Of a DNA stretch of 64,000 nucleotides, positions 25,575 through 34,656 are shown piece after piece. The stretch spans positions 2,170,001 through 2,234,000 of the forward strand of contig NZ_CP126156.1 in the NCBI RefSeq assembly GCF_030127125.1, given 5' to 3'. Source of the stretch: Halobaculum litoreum. GTDB lineage: Archaea > Halobacteriota > Halobacteria > Halobacteriales > Haloferacaceae. A model generated the notes under the pieces. The model did not search any database. It worked only from the letters and a program-made list of their open reading frames with translations, and was not told the DNA's origin. A program made the position numbers and the translations under genes. How positions within the stretch are numbered: position 1 is the first letter of the stretch; the number at the start of each line of letters is the position of its first letter.

Positions 25575-25764
25575 GCGATCGACTCCCACGCGCGGCCACT
25601 TCAACGCCAGTCGAACGGGCGTCCGACGCCCGGACGACGCCGGCGGCGTCGGGGCCGCCGACGGCGACCGGGTCCGGTCGCGGCGGACGCACGGCCCGGG
25701 AGGCTGGGCGCGGCCGACCCCGGAAGCCGGAACGGTCTTGCCGGCCCGTACCCACGCACCGCGC

Positions 25765-26355
25765 ATGAGCGACCGCACGGCGGCCGTCGCGCGCGAGACG
25801 GCCGAGACGGACATCGAGGTCACCCTCGCCGTCGACGGCGACGGCGACAGCGAGGTGGAGACGGGCGTCGGCTTCTTCGACCACATGCTGACGGCGTTCG
25901 CCAAGCACGGCCTGTTCGACCTGACGGTGCGGTGTGACGGCGACACCCACATCGACGACCACCACACCGTCGAGGACGTCGGCATCGCGCTCGGCGAGGC
26001 GTTCGCCGAGGCGCTGGGCGACAAACGCGGCATCCGCCGCTACGCCGACCGGCGCGTCCCGCTGGACGAGGCCGTCGCGGGCGTCGTCGTCGACGTGAGC
26101 GGCCGCCCGTACTTCGAGTTCGCCGGCGAGTTCTCGCAGGACGCGGTGGGCGAGATGGCCAGCGACATGGCGCGCCACTTCGCGTACTCGCTGGCGATGA
26201 ACGCCGGGCTCACGCTCCACACGGAGGTCGAGACCGGCGTGAACGCCCACCACGAGGTCGAGGCGCTGTTCAAGGCGCTCGCGCGGGCGCTCGACGACGC
26301 GACCCGGCTCGACGAGCGCCGCAGCGACACCCCGAGCACGAAGGGGGACCTGTAG
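25765..26355 (+). CDS. hisB: imidazoleglycerol-phosphate dehydratase HisB
   Basis: 196 residues, monofunctional archaeal HisB for the sixth step of histidine synthesis, a Mn-dependent dehydratase. Metal-binding motifs are all present: [49 protein letters not shown] and [19 protein letters not shown]. The ATG at 25765 begins [20 protein letters not shown], the normal N-terminus. It is about 0.4 kb from hisA on the same strand but separated by the antisense small membrane gene, so it probably has its own promoter. Confidence 0.96.
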   Translation: MSDRTAAVARETAETDIEVTLAVDGDGDSEVETGVGFFDHMLTAFAKHGLFDLTVRCDGDTHIDDHHTVEDVGIALGEAFAEALGDKRGIRRYADRRVPLDEAVAGVVVDVSGRPYFEFAGEFSQDAVGEMASDMARHFAYSLAMNAGLTLHTEVETGVNAHHEVEALFKALARALDDATRLDERRSDTPSTKGDL

Positions 26356-26376
26356 CCCGCCGGCGGTCGGGGCGCC

Positions 26377-27044
26377 TCAGCCCTTCACCAGCTTCCCGCC
26401 GTTCTCCGCGAGGATCCCGCGCTCGACCGCGTAGTCGAAGATCTCGGCCACCTCGTCGTCCTCCAGATCGTACGCGCCGGCCGCGAACTCCGCCACCTCC
26501 GCGCGGTCGACGGGGAACTCGCGGTTGTTGAGGAAGCGCATCACCTTCCGGAAGTTCGGCGGCTCCTCGCGGGCCGCCGTCCCGGCGTCCGCGTCCGCCG
26601 CGTCTCCCGCGGCATCCGCTGGGCCGGCGTCCGATTCGTCTCCTCCGAGGTCGCGTCGGCTTCCTCCGAAGTCGCGTCGTCGCCGTCGGGCGCCGCGTCG
26701 GGGTCGCCGTCGGGCGCGCTCGGCGTCGGCGGCGGGGCGTGGCCGGCCGCGTCGACCGCGAGGTCGGGGTCGTCGTCGCCCTCGTCGATGCCGTCCTCGC
26801 TCGGCGGCGCCTCGGGCGGCGCGTGCCCCGCGGTGGCGTCGGCGAAGGAGGGGTCGACGCCGCCCTCGTCGCTCGCCCCGAGCCGGTCGAGCAGCGGGGT
26901 GAGCACGCCGTCGAGCGTCTCGCGACAGCCCGCACAGAGGACGACCCGAACCTGTTCGTCGGGCGTCGGGTCCAGTTCCGTCGGCAGCACCTCGTAGGCC
27001 CCCGCCGCCGGCTCGCCGCAGAAGTCGCAGTCGAGTTCGCGCAC
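26377..27044 (-). CDS. zinc-binding protein with C-terminal winged-helix-like domain, frameshifted
   Basis: The GTG at 27044 opens VRELDCDFCGEPAAGAYEVL; a CDFC pair and a later VLCAGCRETLDG pair would bind one zinc. A long acidic, Ala/Pro-rich linker follows. The frame then slips between about 26600 and 26680, and the other frame gives a folded C-terminus: PPNFRKVMRFLNNREFPVDR, AEVAEFAAGAYDLEDDEVAE and IFDYAVERGILAENGGKLVKG with a stop at 26377. Without correction the first frame ends in Arg-rich nonsense. I do not recognise a family for the whole; the C-terminus looks like a small helical or winged-helix fold. About 222 residues if corrected. Confidence 0.6.
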
Positions 27045-27236
27045 AGCAGTCGCCTCGGGTGGGGGCGACAAGGGCGTTGTGGGGGCGGCCCGTCCCTGGA
27101 CGACCCCGGTCGACGCGCCGACGACGGCGCGAGCGGCCCCGGCGCGGTCCGGCGTCGGAGGCGTCCCGGCCGCTGCGGCGACCCGATCCGCCGACTCCGA
27201 ACAGTTATGCCCGCAGGTGGGCGACGACGAACACGG

Positions 27237-27737
27237 ATGTTCGACGAGATCATGGGGAAGTTCGAGGGCTCCCCGGGACAGCAGGCGGTCGTGCGGCTGC
27301 TCCTCGAGCGGGGGTTCTCCGTGAACGACGACGGGCGCGTCGTCTCGGGCGGCATCGAGATCCCCGACACCGGCATCGCCCGCGAGGCGGGCGTCGACCG
27401 CCGGGTGGTCGACGCGACGACGACGGCGATCCGCGACGACGAGGAACTGCGGCGGATCTTCGCCAACATCACCGCGGTGCCGAGCCTGATGGACCTGGCG
27501 CCGGTGCTCGACCTCACGGTGCTCACCGTCGAGGTGGGCGACCCCGACGCCTCCGGCATCGTCGCCGAGATCACCGGGATGCTCGCGGAGGCGGACCTCT
27601 CGCTGCGGCAGGTGCTGTCGGACGACCCCGAGTTCGCCGACGAGCCGAAACTGTACCTGATCACCGACGAGGCGCTTCCGGGCGACCTCCTCGTGTCGAT
27701 CCGGGCGCTCCCGTACGTGCGCAGCGTCGAGTTCTGA
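27237..27737 (+). CDS. ACT-domain regulator of amino acid metabolism
   Basis: 166 residues. The N-terminal half (SPGQQAVVRLLLERGFSVNDDGRVVSGGIEIPDTGIAREAGVDRRVV) is a wing-like helix-turn-helix, and residues about 95-166 form an ACT domain (LTVLTVEVGDPDASGIVAEITGMLAEADLSLRQVLSDD). ACT domains bind amino acids; this arrangement is the archaeal family annotated as regulator of amino acid metabolism. Ligand is unknown; nearby his genes may be coincidental. Start is the ATG at 27237, 28 nt after CAGTTATGC. Confidence 0.82.
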   Translation: MFDEIMGKFEGSPGQQAVVRLLLERGFSVNDDGRVVSGGIEIPDTGIAREAGVDRRVVDATTTAIRDDEELRRIFANITAVPSLMDLAPVLDLTVLTVEVGDPDASGIVAEITGMLAEADLSLRQVLSDDPEFADEPKLYLITDEALPGDLLVSIRALPYVRSVEF

Positions 27738-27780
27738 CCGAGACCGACGCCGCTTTCACCGCGAGTCGCCGAAGACGGGT

Positions 27781-28272
27781 ATGGACGACCGAACCGCCAG
27801 CGTACTGCGCGTGCTCGCCGTGCAGGCGGCGCTCGTCTCGGCGGCGATCCACCTGATCGAGGGGCTCCCCCGCCTCCTCGTGTACCTCCCGATCGGCTCG
27901 TTCGCGGACCCGCGCCCGTACCTGTTCGTCCCGTCGGCGCTGCTGCTCGTCGGGCTCGCGACCCTGATCGTCCGCGGCGCCCGGCACCGACGCCTCTACT
28001 CGCTGACGGCCGGCATCCTGCTCGCGTACTCGGCCGGCTACGCGTGGTGGCACCTCACCGACCACGGCGGCCTCGTGCCGAGCCACGAGGTGACGAACCC
28101 GGTCGGCGAGGTACTCGCACACCTCGCGAGCGACCCGATCGCGCTGGTCGCGTTCGTCGCACAGGGCGTCGGCGCGGCCTGCCTGTTGGCGCTGTTCGTC
28201 GCCGACCCGGACCTCCCGGCGAACGCCGGGGACGCCCCCGACGCCGCGACCGCCGCGGCGGGCGACGAGTAA
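27781..28272 (+). CDS. four-helix membrane protein
   Basis: 163 residues with four hydrophobic segments: VLAVQAALVSAAIHLIEGL, LFVPSALLLVGLATLIV, LTAGILLAYSAGYAWWHL and ALVAFVAQGVGAACLLALFV, with an acidic cytoplasmic tail. The conserved HLIEGLPRL near the first helix and WWHLTDHGG after the third could ligate a metal or haem, which is a guess. No family is recognised. It follows the ACT-domain gene by 43 nt with a TATA-like CGCTTTCACC in the gap. Confidence 0.65.
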   Translation: MDDRTASVLRVLAVQAALVSAAIHLIEGLPRLLVYLPIGSFADPRPYLFVPSALLLVGLATLIVRGARHRRLYSLTAGILLAYSAGYAWWHLTDHGGLVPSHEVTNPVGEVLAHLASDPIALVAFVAQGVGAACLLALFVADPDLPANAGDAPDAATAAAGDE

Positions 28273-28302
28273 CCCTTTCACGCCGCGTCCGGAACGACGA
28301 CC

Positions 28303-28935
28303 ATGGCGAACCCGGAGCCGTACCGCACCGTCGCCGAGCGCGCGACCGCCGAGTTCACCGTGCAGGGGTCGCGGTTCCTCGGGCACGTCGCCCCGGTCGA
28401 CACCGTCGCCGAGGCGGAGGCGGTCGTCGACGAGGTGCGCGCCGAGTTCGACGACGCGACCCACAACGTCCCCGCCTACCGCGTCCCCGCCGGCGACGCC
28501 GGGTCGCGGTCGCCCGGCGAGGTGCTGCTCCGCGAGTACGCCAGCGACGACGGGGAGCCGACCGGCTCGGCGGGGAAGCCGGCGCTGAACGTGCTCCAAC
28601 AACGGGAGATCCGCAACGTCGTCGCGGTCGTCACGCGCTACTACGGCGGCACGAACCTCGGCGTCGGGGGACTCGCCCGGGCGTACTCCCGGGCCGTGAA
28701 GGAGGGGGTCGACGCCGCCGGCGTCGTCGAGGAGGCGCCCCACGAGCGGGTGGTCCTCACGGCCACGTACGACGACTCCGGCACCGTCCGGGGCATCCTC
28801 GAGTCGGCGGGGGTGGAGTTCGAGGCCGACTACGACGCCGAGGTGTCGTTCGTGGCGCGGGTGCCGGTCGCCGACGCCGCCGGGCTTCGCGACCGCCTGC
28901 GCTCGGCGACGAGCGGGCGAGTGGGGATCGAATAG
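28303..28935 (+). CDS. YigZ/IMPACT-family protein
   Basis: 210 residues, UPF0029/IMPACT N-terminal domain followed by the DUF1949 domain. Seen: FTVQGSRFLGHVAPVDTVAEAEA, the hallmark ASDDGEPTGSAGKPALNVLQ, and NVVAVVTRYYGGTNLGVGGLARAY; the C-terminal half VVLTATYDDSGTVRGILESAG is a ferredoxin-like fold. The eukaryotic relative IMPACT modulates translation control through Gcn1; the role in prokaryotes is open. Family assignment is firm. Confidence 0.92.
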   Translation: MANPEPYRTVAERATAEFTVQGSRFLGHVAPVDTVAEAEAVVDEVRAEFDDATHNVPAYRVPAGDAGSRSPGEVLLREYASDDGEPTGSAGKPALNVLQQREIRNVVAVVTRYYGGTNLGVGGLARAYSRAVKEGVDAAGVVEEAPHERVVLTATYDDSGTVRGILESAGVEFEADYDAEVSFVARVPVADAAGLRDRLRSATSGRVGIE

Positions 28936-28991
28936 CCCGCGTCCGATTCCGGGTTCCGAACGTACTTGCCTCGCCACTCCGAGGCCGGCGT

Positions 28992-31037
28992 ATGGACACG
29001 ATTCAGGCGAGCGACGTCCACGACATCGCCAAGCCGAGCGACCCGCGGGTCGCGCCGGACGGCGAGCACGTGGCGTTCGTTCGCCGCGAGCCCGACGGCG
29101 ACGATTCCTACGAGTCGACGGTGTACCTCGCGCCGACCGACGGGAGCGACGTGGCGCGACGGCTGACGCTCGCGGAGGGGAGCGACGCGGAGCCGCGCTT
29201 CTCGCCGTCGGGCGACCGGCTGGCGTTCACCTCCACGCGCGGGGAGGACGACGACACCCAGCAGCTGTGGCTGCTCCCGCTCGACGGCGTCGGCGGCGAG
29301 GCCGAGCAGGTGACCGAGGTGGTCGGCGGCGTCAACGCGATCACGTGGAGCCCGGACGGCACCCGCATCGCGTTCCTCCAGTCGGTCACCGCCGACGACC
29401 GCGAGGCCGAGCGCGACCTCGAAGTCCCGGACGACTACGAGCCCGAGGAGCCGGACCCGCGCGTCATCGACCGGACGGTGTACCGCACCGGCACGAGCTA
29501 CTTCGACGGGAAGCGCCCGCAGGTGTACCTCCTCGACGTGGAGTCGGGCGACCTCGAACGGGTGACCGACGGCGACCACGACCACGGCGCGCCCGCGTGG
29601 GGCGACGACGAGACGCTGTACTTCACCGCCCAGAAGGCCGGCGAGGACCCCGACGACAACTACGACATCGACGTGGTCGCCTACGACACCGAGTCGGGCG
29701 ACACGGAGGACGTCCTCCGCACCACCGGCTGGGGCGCCTCGCTGGCGGTCACCGAGGACCACCGGATCGCGTACACGTACACCGAGGCCGAGCAGGCGAG
29801 CATCCAGCCGACCGAACTCCACGTGTACGACCGTGCGGCCGACGAGACGGCCGACCTGACGGCGGAGCTCGACCGCGGGCTCGGCTACGAGGCCGCCCCC
29901 CAGTGGGGCCCCGACGAGGAGCGTGTCCACTTCACGACCCCCGACGAGGGCGCGACGAGCCTCTGGTCGGCGCCCGGCGACGCGAGCGCCGCGCCCGAGC
30001 GCGAGTACCGCGGCGGCTCGGTCGACGGCGCCCACGTCGCCGACGGCGTCACGGCGGTCACGAAGAGCGAGTGGGACCACCCCGGGGACCTGTTCGTGCT
30101 CGACGGGAGCGAGGAGCGCCGGCTCACCGACCTCAACGGCGAGTACCTCGACTCGGTCGCGGTGTCGGAGCCGGAGCCGCTCGCGTTCGAGTCCGCGCAG
30201 GGCCCCGTCGAGGGGTGGGTGTTGACGCCGCCGGACTTCGACGCCGACGAGCAGTACCCGCTGGCGGTCGAGGTGCACGGCGGCCCGCACGCGATGTGGA
30301 CGACCAGCGGGACGATGTGGCACGAGTTCCAGACGCTCGCGGCGCGCGGCTACGTCGTCTTCTGGTCGAACCCGCGCGGCTCGACGGGCTTCGGCGAGGA
30401 GTTCATGCGGGCCATCGAGCGCGACTGGGGCGACGTGACCCTCACGGACGTGATGGCGGGTGTCGAAGAGGTGGCGGACAGGGACTACGTCGACGAGACG
30501 AACGTGTTCCTCACCGGCGGCTCCTTCGGCGGCTACATGACCTCGTGGGCGGTCGGCCAGTCGGACTACTTCCGCGCGGCGGTCTCCCAGCGCGGCGTGT
30601 ACGACTTCACCGGCTTCTACGGCTCGACCGACGGGGCGTACAAGCTCGTCGAGGGCGACTACGACACGACGCCGTGGGAGGAACCGGAGTTCCTCTGGGA
30701 GCACTCGCCGGTCGCCCACGCCGACGAGGTGGAGACGCCGACGCTCGTGCTCCACTCGGACCGCGACTACCGGACCCCGGACAACACGGCGGAGCTGTTC
30801 CACCGGATCCTCAGGAAACACGGCGTCGACACCCGACTCGTGCGCTACCCGCGCGAGGGCCACGAGCTGTCGCGCTCGGGCGAACCGGCCCACATCGTCG
30901 ACCGCATCGAGCGCATCGTCCGCTGGTTCGACGGCTACTCCGAACACCACGACGCCGAGCGCGCGCTCGACCGGCCGGCCGACGACGGGCTGAGCGCCGG
31001 CGGCGACGGCGAGAGCGACGACGACGCCGAGGAGTAG
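28992..31037 (+). CDS. S9-family serine peptidase (acylaminoacyl-peptidase type)
   Basis: 681 residues. An N-terminal beta-propeller with Tol-B-like repeats (APDGEHVAFVRREPDG, SPSGDRLAFTSTRG, SPDGTRIAFLQ) caps a C-terminal alpha/beta-hydrolase. The catalytic triad is Ser511 in TGGSFGGYMTSW, Asp592 in HSDRDYRTP and His624 in REGHELS. HGGPHAMWTTSGTMWHEFQ is the usual oxyanion region. No signal peptide, so a cytoplasmic peptidase removing acylated or short peptides is likely. A Gly/Asp-rich acidic tail is typical of halophiles. Confidence 0.93.
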   Translation: MDTIQASDVHDIAKPSDPRVAPDGEHVAFVRREPDGDDSYESTVYLAPTDGSDVARRLTLAEGSDAEPRFSPSGDRLAFTSTRGEDDDTQQLWLLPLDGVGGEAEQVTEVVGGVNAITWSPDGTRIAFLQSVTADDREAERDLEVPDDYEPEEPDPRVIDRTVYRTGTSYFDGKRPQVYLLDVESGDLERVTDGDHDHGAPAWGDDETLYFTAQKAGEDPDDNYDIDVVAYDTESGDTEDVLRTTGWGASLAVTEDHRIAYTYTEAEQASIQPTELHVYDRAADETADLTAELDRGLGYEAAPQWGPDEERVHFTTPDEGATSLWSAPGDASAAPEREYRGGSVDGAHVADGVTAVTKSEWDHPGDLFVLDGSEERRLTDLNGEYLDSVAVSEPEPLAFESAQGPVEGWVLTPPDFDADEQYPLAVEVHGGPHAMWTTSGTMWHEFQTLAARGYVVFWSNPRGSTGFGEEFMRAIERDWGDVTLTDVMAGVEEVADRDYVDETNVFLTGGSFGGYMTSWAVGQSDYFRAAVSQRGVYDFTGFYGSTDGAYKLVEGDYDTTPWEEPEFLWEHSPVAHADEVETPTLVLHSDRDYRTPDNTAELFHRILRKHGVDTRLVRYPREGHELSRSGEPAHIVDRIERIVRWFDGYSEHHDAERALDRPADDGLSAGGDGESDDDAEE

Positions 31038-31107
31038 TCGCCTCGGCCGGTCGGCGGCGACGCGCCCGGCGACCGCTTTTTGCGGCGGCGGCACGTACCC
31101 GCTCGTG

Positions 31108-31284
31108 ATGAGCGACACCACCGACTGCGCGTACTGCGGCTGCGATGTGACCGTCCACGACCCGGTGTACGTCCGCGAGGGCGGGGAGTCGAGCGAGACG
31201 CCGTACTGCAACTACGGCTGTCTGGCCGCGCACGTCGAGGAGGAGGGGCTCGCCGTCGGGACCACCTGCTCGGTCGAGCTGTGA
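31108..31284 (+). CDS. small zinc-binding protein
   Basis: 58 residues, ATG at 31108 after GCTTTTTGCGG (about 30 nt upstream). Sequence starts MSDTTDCAYCGCDVTVHDPV and has YCNYGCLAAHVEEEGL, giving CxxC and CxxxCxxxH, a likely zinc knuckle like those of TRASH or MYM-type fingers. It ends one base from a convergent gene that also encodes a small Cys4 protein. Family not recognised; the motif and clean ends support coding. Confidence 0.6.
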   Translation: MSDTTDCAYCGCDVTVHDPVYVREGGESSETPYCNYGCLAAHVEEEGLAVGTTCSVEL

Positions 31285-31285
31285 C

Positions 31286-31489
31286 TCAGTCGACGATGAT
31301 GTCGTTCTCCCCGTCGATCGTCACGTCCGGGTCGGACTGCATCTCCCGCTCGTAGCGGTCGATCCAGTCGGCGAAACAGCCGGGACACAGGCGCTGTTCG
31401 TCGACGGTCGAGCGGTCGACCGACAGCCGGACCGTCCGGGCGAGCGCGTCCTCGACCGCCGAGCCGCAGGCGTCACACGAGTCGGACAT
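31286..31489 (-). CDS. small Cys4 zinc-finger protein
   Basis: 67 residues: MSDSCDACGSAVEDALARTV, then RLCPGCFADWIDRYEREM and a short acidic tail ending IDGENDIIVD. The two CxxC pairs 28 residues apart fit a zinc ribbon. The ATG at 31489 is the only sensible start. It converges with the preceding zinc-binding gene, with one base between them. Small haloarchaeal proteins of this kind are common and mostly unstudied; function unknown. Confidence 0.7.
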   Translation of the reverse strand: MSDSCDACGSAVEDALARTVRLSVDRSTVDEQRLCPGCFADWIDRYEREMQSDPDVTIDGENDIIVD

Positions 31490-31689
31490 ACCCACGGCTG
31501 TGCGAGCCACCCGTTTAGTCGTTGCCACGGAGCCGTCACCGAGCCGGCGGCTCGGCGACGGCGGCGGGCGAGGCGAACAGGCGCCGAACCGTGCCGCGAC
31601 GGGCGTGGCGCGCTCCCGCGGACCCGTCGCGGCCGTCGTCAGGTCACGGGCCGTGTGGTCCCGGCATCCGGGGTGAACCTTCGCCGCGG

Positions 31690-32574
31690 TCAGCCCCACA
31701 GCTCCGGCCCGGGCACGTCCGCGTCGGCGGCCGTCCGCCAGTCGTGGGTCGGCGTCCAGTCGAACAGCTCCCCCGCCTTCGCCGTCGACAGCGCGGACTG
31801 CTCGCCGTCGAGGTGGCAGTCGTCGGGGAGGCGACCGAAGTGCTCCGCGACCGCGTCCGCCGTCGGCCGACCGAGGTAGTTCTCGGCGGCGGCGGCGTGG
31901 ACCGGCTCGTGGCCCGCGGGCGGGTCCGCGACCGCGCGGGCGACGAGGGCGGCCACGTCGCGCACGTCGACGTACGACCAGCAGTTGCCGGCGCCGTCGG
32001 CGAGGTCGTCGAGCGTCAGACAGGTGTACTCGCCGGGGTACTGGATCCACGACGGACGCACCGAGGTGACGGGGACGCCGTGGCGGCGGTGGACCATGTC
32101 GGCCACCTCCTCGGCGACGACCTTGCCCGTGCCGTACGGGTCCTCCGGGCGCGTGGGGTGGCTCTCCGTGATCGGGAGTTCCTCGGGGAGCGGAGTGGTC
32201 TCGGCGAAGGCGAGCCCGTAGGCGCTCTCGCTGGACGCCTGGACGACGGTCGCGTCGGCACGGCCGGCGGCGACGAGGACGTTGTACGCGCCGGCGACGT
32301 TGTCGTGGAACACGCGGCTGCCGGCGTGGCGCGTCGGCGACGGGTATGCGGCCCAGTGGACGACGGCGTCGGGGTCGAGCGCGCCGACGAGGTCGAACGC
32401 CTCTCCGGGGTCGGTGAGGTCGGCGGCGCGGAAGTCGACGGTCGGGGCGGCGTCCACCTCGTAGCCCGGGTGATCGAGGTCGACGCAGACGACGTCGTGG
32501 TCGGCGGCGAGGCGGTCGACGATCCAGCGGCCGGAGCGGCCGAGGCCGCCGGTGACGAGTACGGTGGAGTCCAC
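31690..32574 (-). CDS. NAD-dependent epimerase/dehydratase
   Basis: 294 residues, extended short-chain dehydrogenase. Rossmann motif VLVTGGLGRSGRWIVDRLA, VVCVDLDHPGY, then HWAAYPSPTRHAG and the catalytic region ASSESAYGLAF ... PYGTGKVVAEEV (a Y-x-x-x-K variant, YGTGK). The C-terminal part has SYVDVRDVAALVARAV. Substrate is probably a nucleotide sugar or similar but cannot be named. The GTG at 32574 is chosen because TTTTTGTCG lies about 27 nt upstream and it begins directly at the first beta strand. Confidence 0.87.
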   Translation of the reverse strand: MDSTVLVTGGLGRSGRWIVDRLAADHDVVCVDLDHPGYEVDAAPTVDFRAADLTDPGEAFDLVGALDPDAVVHWAAYPSPTRHAGSRVFHDNVAGAYNVLVAAGRADATVVQASSESAYGLAFAETTPLPEELPITESHPTRPEDPYGTGKVVAEEVADMVHRRHGVPVTSVRPSWIQYPGEYTCLTLDDLADGAGNCWSYVDVRDVAALVARAVADPPAGHEPVHAAAAENYLGRPTADAVAEHFGRLPDDCHLDGEQSALSTAKAGELFDWTPTHDWRTAADADVPGPELWG

Positions 32575-32685
32575 ACGCTCGGCGTCGGCCGGGGGCGACA
32601 AAAACGGGGGCGGTGCCCCGGCGCGCGGGCGGGGACCGGGCGGAGAGCGGCCGCGGGCGGGGGGCGCGGGGACGGCGGTGGTCGC

Positions 32686-33600
32686 CTACGCGATCTTGTC
32701 GTACTGCGTGGAGAGCTTCTCGGCCGCCTCGTCCATGAGGTCTGCCTCGTAGTCGTCGAGGTCCCACTCGACGACCTCCTCGACGCCGTTCGAGCCGAGC
32801 TTCACCGGGACGCCGAAGGCGGTGTCCTCGTAGCCGAACTCGCCCTGCAGCGCGACGGAGCCGGGGAGCACCTCGCCGGTGTCGCGGACGACGGCCTCGA
32901 CCATGTGGGCGACGCCCGTCGCCGGGCCCCACTCGGTCGCGCCCTTCCGGGAGATGACGTCCATCGCGGACTCCTGCAGGTCGCCGAGGATCTCCTCCTT
33001 CTCGTCGGCGGTGAACGCGGGGTCGGTGCCGTCGACGCGGACCTTCGAGAACACGGGCACCTGCGCGTCGCCGTGCTCGCCGAGGATCGTCGCCTCGACG
33101 TTCTTCACGGGCGCGTCGAAGCGCTCGGAGAGGACGTAGCGGAAGCGCGCGGAGTCGAGGCGCCCGCCGAAGCCGATCACCTTCTCGCGGGCGCGCTCGC
33201 CGCTCTCGTACAGGTGGCGGTTGAGCAGGTCGACCGGGTTCGACGTGGTGATCGACACGAAGTCGTCGTTGTACTCGCGCAGCGACTCGCCGATGTCCTC
33301 CATGATCGGCGCGTTGTCGCCCGCCAGGTCGATCCGGGTCTGGCCCTCCTTGCGCGGGATGCCCGCCGTGATGACGACGACGTCGGAGCCCTCGGTGGCC
33401 TCGTAGCCGCCCTGCCGGATCCGCGTGTTGGAGTCGTACGCGACCCCGTGGTTGGTGTCGGCCGCCTGGCCGATCGTCGTCTCTTCCATGTCCGGGATGT
33501 CGACGAACACGAGTTCGTCCGCGATGTCGCGCAGGGCGATGTTGTACCCCGCCGCGGCGCCGACCGTCCCCGCCGCACCGATCACACTGACTTTCGTCAT
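32686..33600 (-). CDS. mdh: malate dehydrogenase
   Basis: 304 residues, LDH-like malate dehydrogenase of the haloarchaeal type; oxidises malate to oxaloacetate in the citric acid cycle. NAD site [20 protein letters not shown] with Asp34 in VFVDIPD (NAD preference), substrate loop [13 protein letters not shown], and catalytic His176 in [14 protein letters not shown] with the partner Asp in GRLDSARFR. All key residues are present. The ATG at 33600 follows ACGTTTAGTGG by about 28 nt. Confidence 0.97.
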   Translation of the reverse strand: MTKVSVIGAAGTVGAAAGYNIALRDIADELVFVDIPDMEETTIGQAADTNHGVAYDSNTRIRQGGYEATEGSDVVVITAGIPRKEGQTRIDLAGDNAPIMEDIGESLREYNDDFVSITTSNPVDLLNRHLYESGERAREKVIGFGGRLDSARFRYVLSERFDAPVKNVEATILGEHGDAQVPVFSKVRVDGTDPAFTADEKEEILGDLQESAMDVISRKGATEWGPATGVAHMVEAVVRDTGEVLPGSVALQGEFGYEDTAFGVPVKLGSNGVEEVVEWDLDDYEADLMDEAAEKLSTQYDKIA

Positions 33601-33778
33601 ACCACGTGAATCGCCGACCGAGCCGCCACTAAACGTTTCGAAACGCGCGATAGCGGGGTACTGAACGACGAAGCGCGATTCGACGTTCGTCGAATCCGCG
33701 GCGTCGGCGAGGGCGGACGGTGCGCCGCGCGCGACCCAACGGGATTATGCCCGGCCGCACGGCAACGTTCGGACAACG

Positions 33779-34456
33779 ATGGCCATCGAGAAGCGAGGCG
33801 ACGCGCACCTCATCACGCACGCGCTGGCGAAGGACACCCTCTCGCGGCTGCGCGACGTGGAGACCGAGCAGGTGGCGTTCCGCAAGGGGCTGGTGAAGCT
33901 GGGCCGCATCTGCGGCTACGAGATCATCGACGGCGCGATGGAGACGGAGTTCGTCTCCATCGAGACGCCGCTGGCGGAGACGACCGGCGAGCGCGTGAAG
34001 GGGCTCGACAACGTCGTCATCATCAACGTGCTCCGGGCGGCGACGCCGTTCGTCGAGGGACTGTTGAAGGCGTTCCCGCGCGCGAAGCAGGGCGTCATCT
34101 CCGCCGGCCGCAACGAGGAAGCCGGCATGGACGACGACGGCACGTTCCCCATCGAGATCGACTACACGAAGCTCCCCGACATCACCGCCGAGGACACCGT
34201 CATCGTCGCCGACCCGATGCTCGCGACCGGGTCGACCATGTGTGCGGTGCTCGACCACGTCGTCTCGAACAACCCCGAGCCCGAGGACCTGTTCGTGCTC
34301 TCGGCGGTGTCGGCGCCCGACGGCCTCACTCGCGTCGGCGAAGCGGTGCCCGCGGCCGACCTCCTCACCGTTGCCATCGACGACGAACTGAACGAGGAGG
34401 GGTTCATCGTCCCCGGTCTCGGCGACGCGGGCGACCGCGCGTTCCGGACGAAGTAG
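33779..34456 (+). CDS. upp: uracil phosphoribosyltransferase
   Basis: 225 residues. Salvages uracil with PRPP to UMP. The PRPP-binding loop is [21 protein letters not shown]; the uracil site is near [15 protein letters not shown] at the C-terminus, and [20 protein letters not shown] is the conserved middle. TATA-like GGATTATGCC lies about 30 nt before the ATG. The downstream 200 nt to uvrC (34457-34656) has a short inverted repeat (about 34595-34619) but no gene. Confidence 0.96.
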   Translation: MAIEKRGDAHLITHALAKDTLSRLRDVETEQVAFRKGLVKLGRICGYEIIDGAMETEFVSIETPLAETTGERVKGLDNVVIINVLRAATPFVEGLLKAFPRAKQGVISAGRNEEAGMDDDGTFPIEIDYTKLPDITAEDTVIVADPMLATGSTMCAVLDHVVSNNPEPEDLFVLSAVSAPDGLTRVGEAVPAADLLTVAIDDELNEEGFIVPGLGDAGDRAFRTK

Positions 34457-34656
34457 CGCCGCCCCACCGCGACCGGGGGCCACGTTTCCGGCTACAGCCA
34501 CACCGCGCCCGACCACACCTTCTCGTGCGATAGCGAGGCCACGCCCTCGCGTGACGTAGTCGCCGCCGTCGGAGCACTCGGCGGGTGCGTGATCCACCTC
34601 CGGCGGCGCTACGGAGGATCACCTGTCAGCAACGGACACACCGCGGTGGGGCACCG

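Noticed and set aside
34591-34620. Inverted repeat CCTCCG...CGGAGG after upp
   Set aside because: Imperfect, GC-rich and not followed by a T-run, so it is not a convincing terminator.
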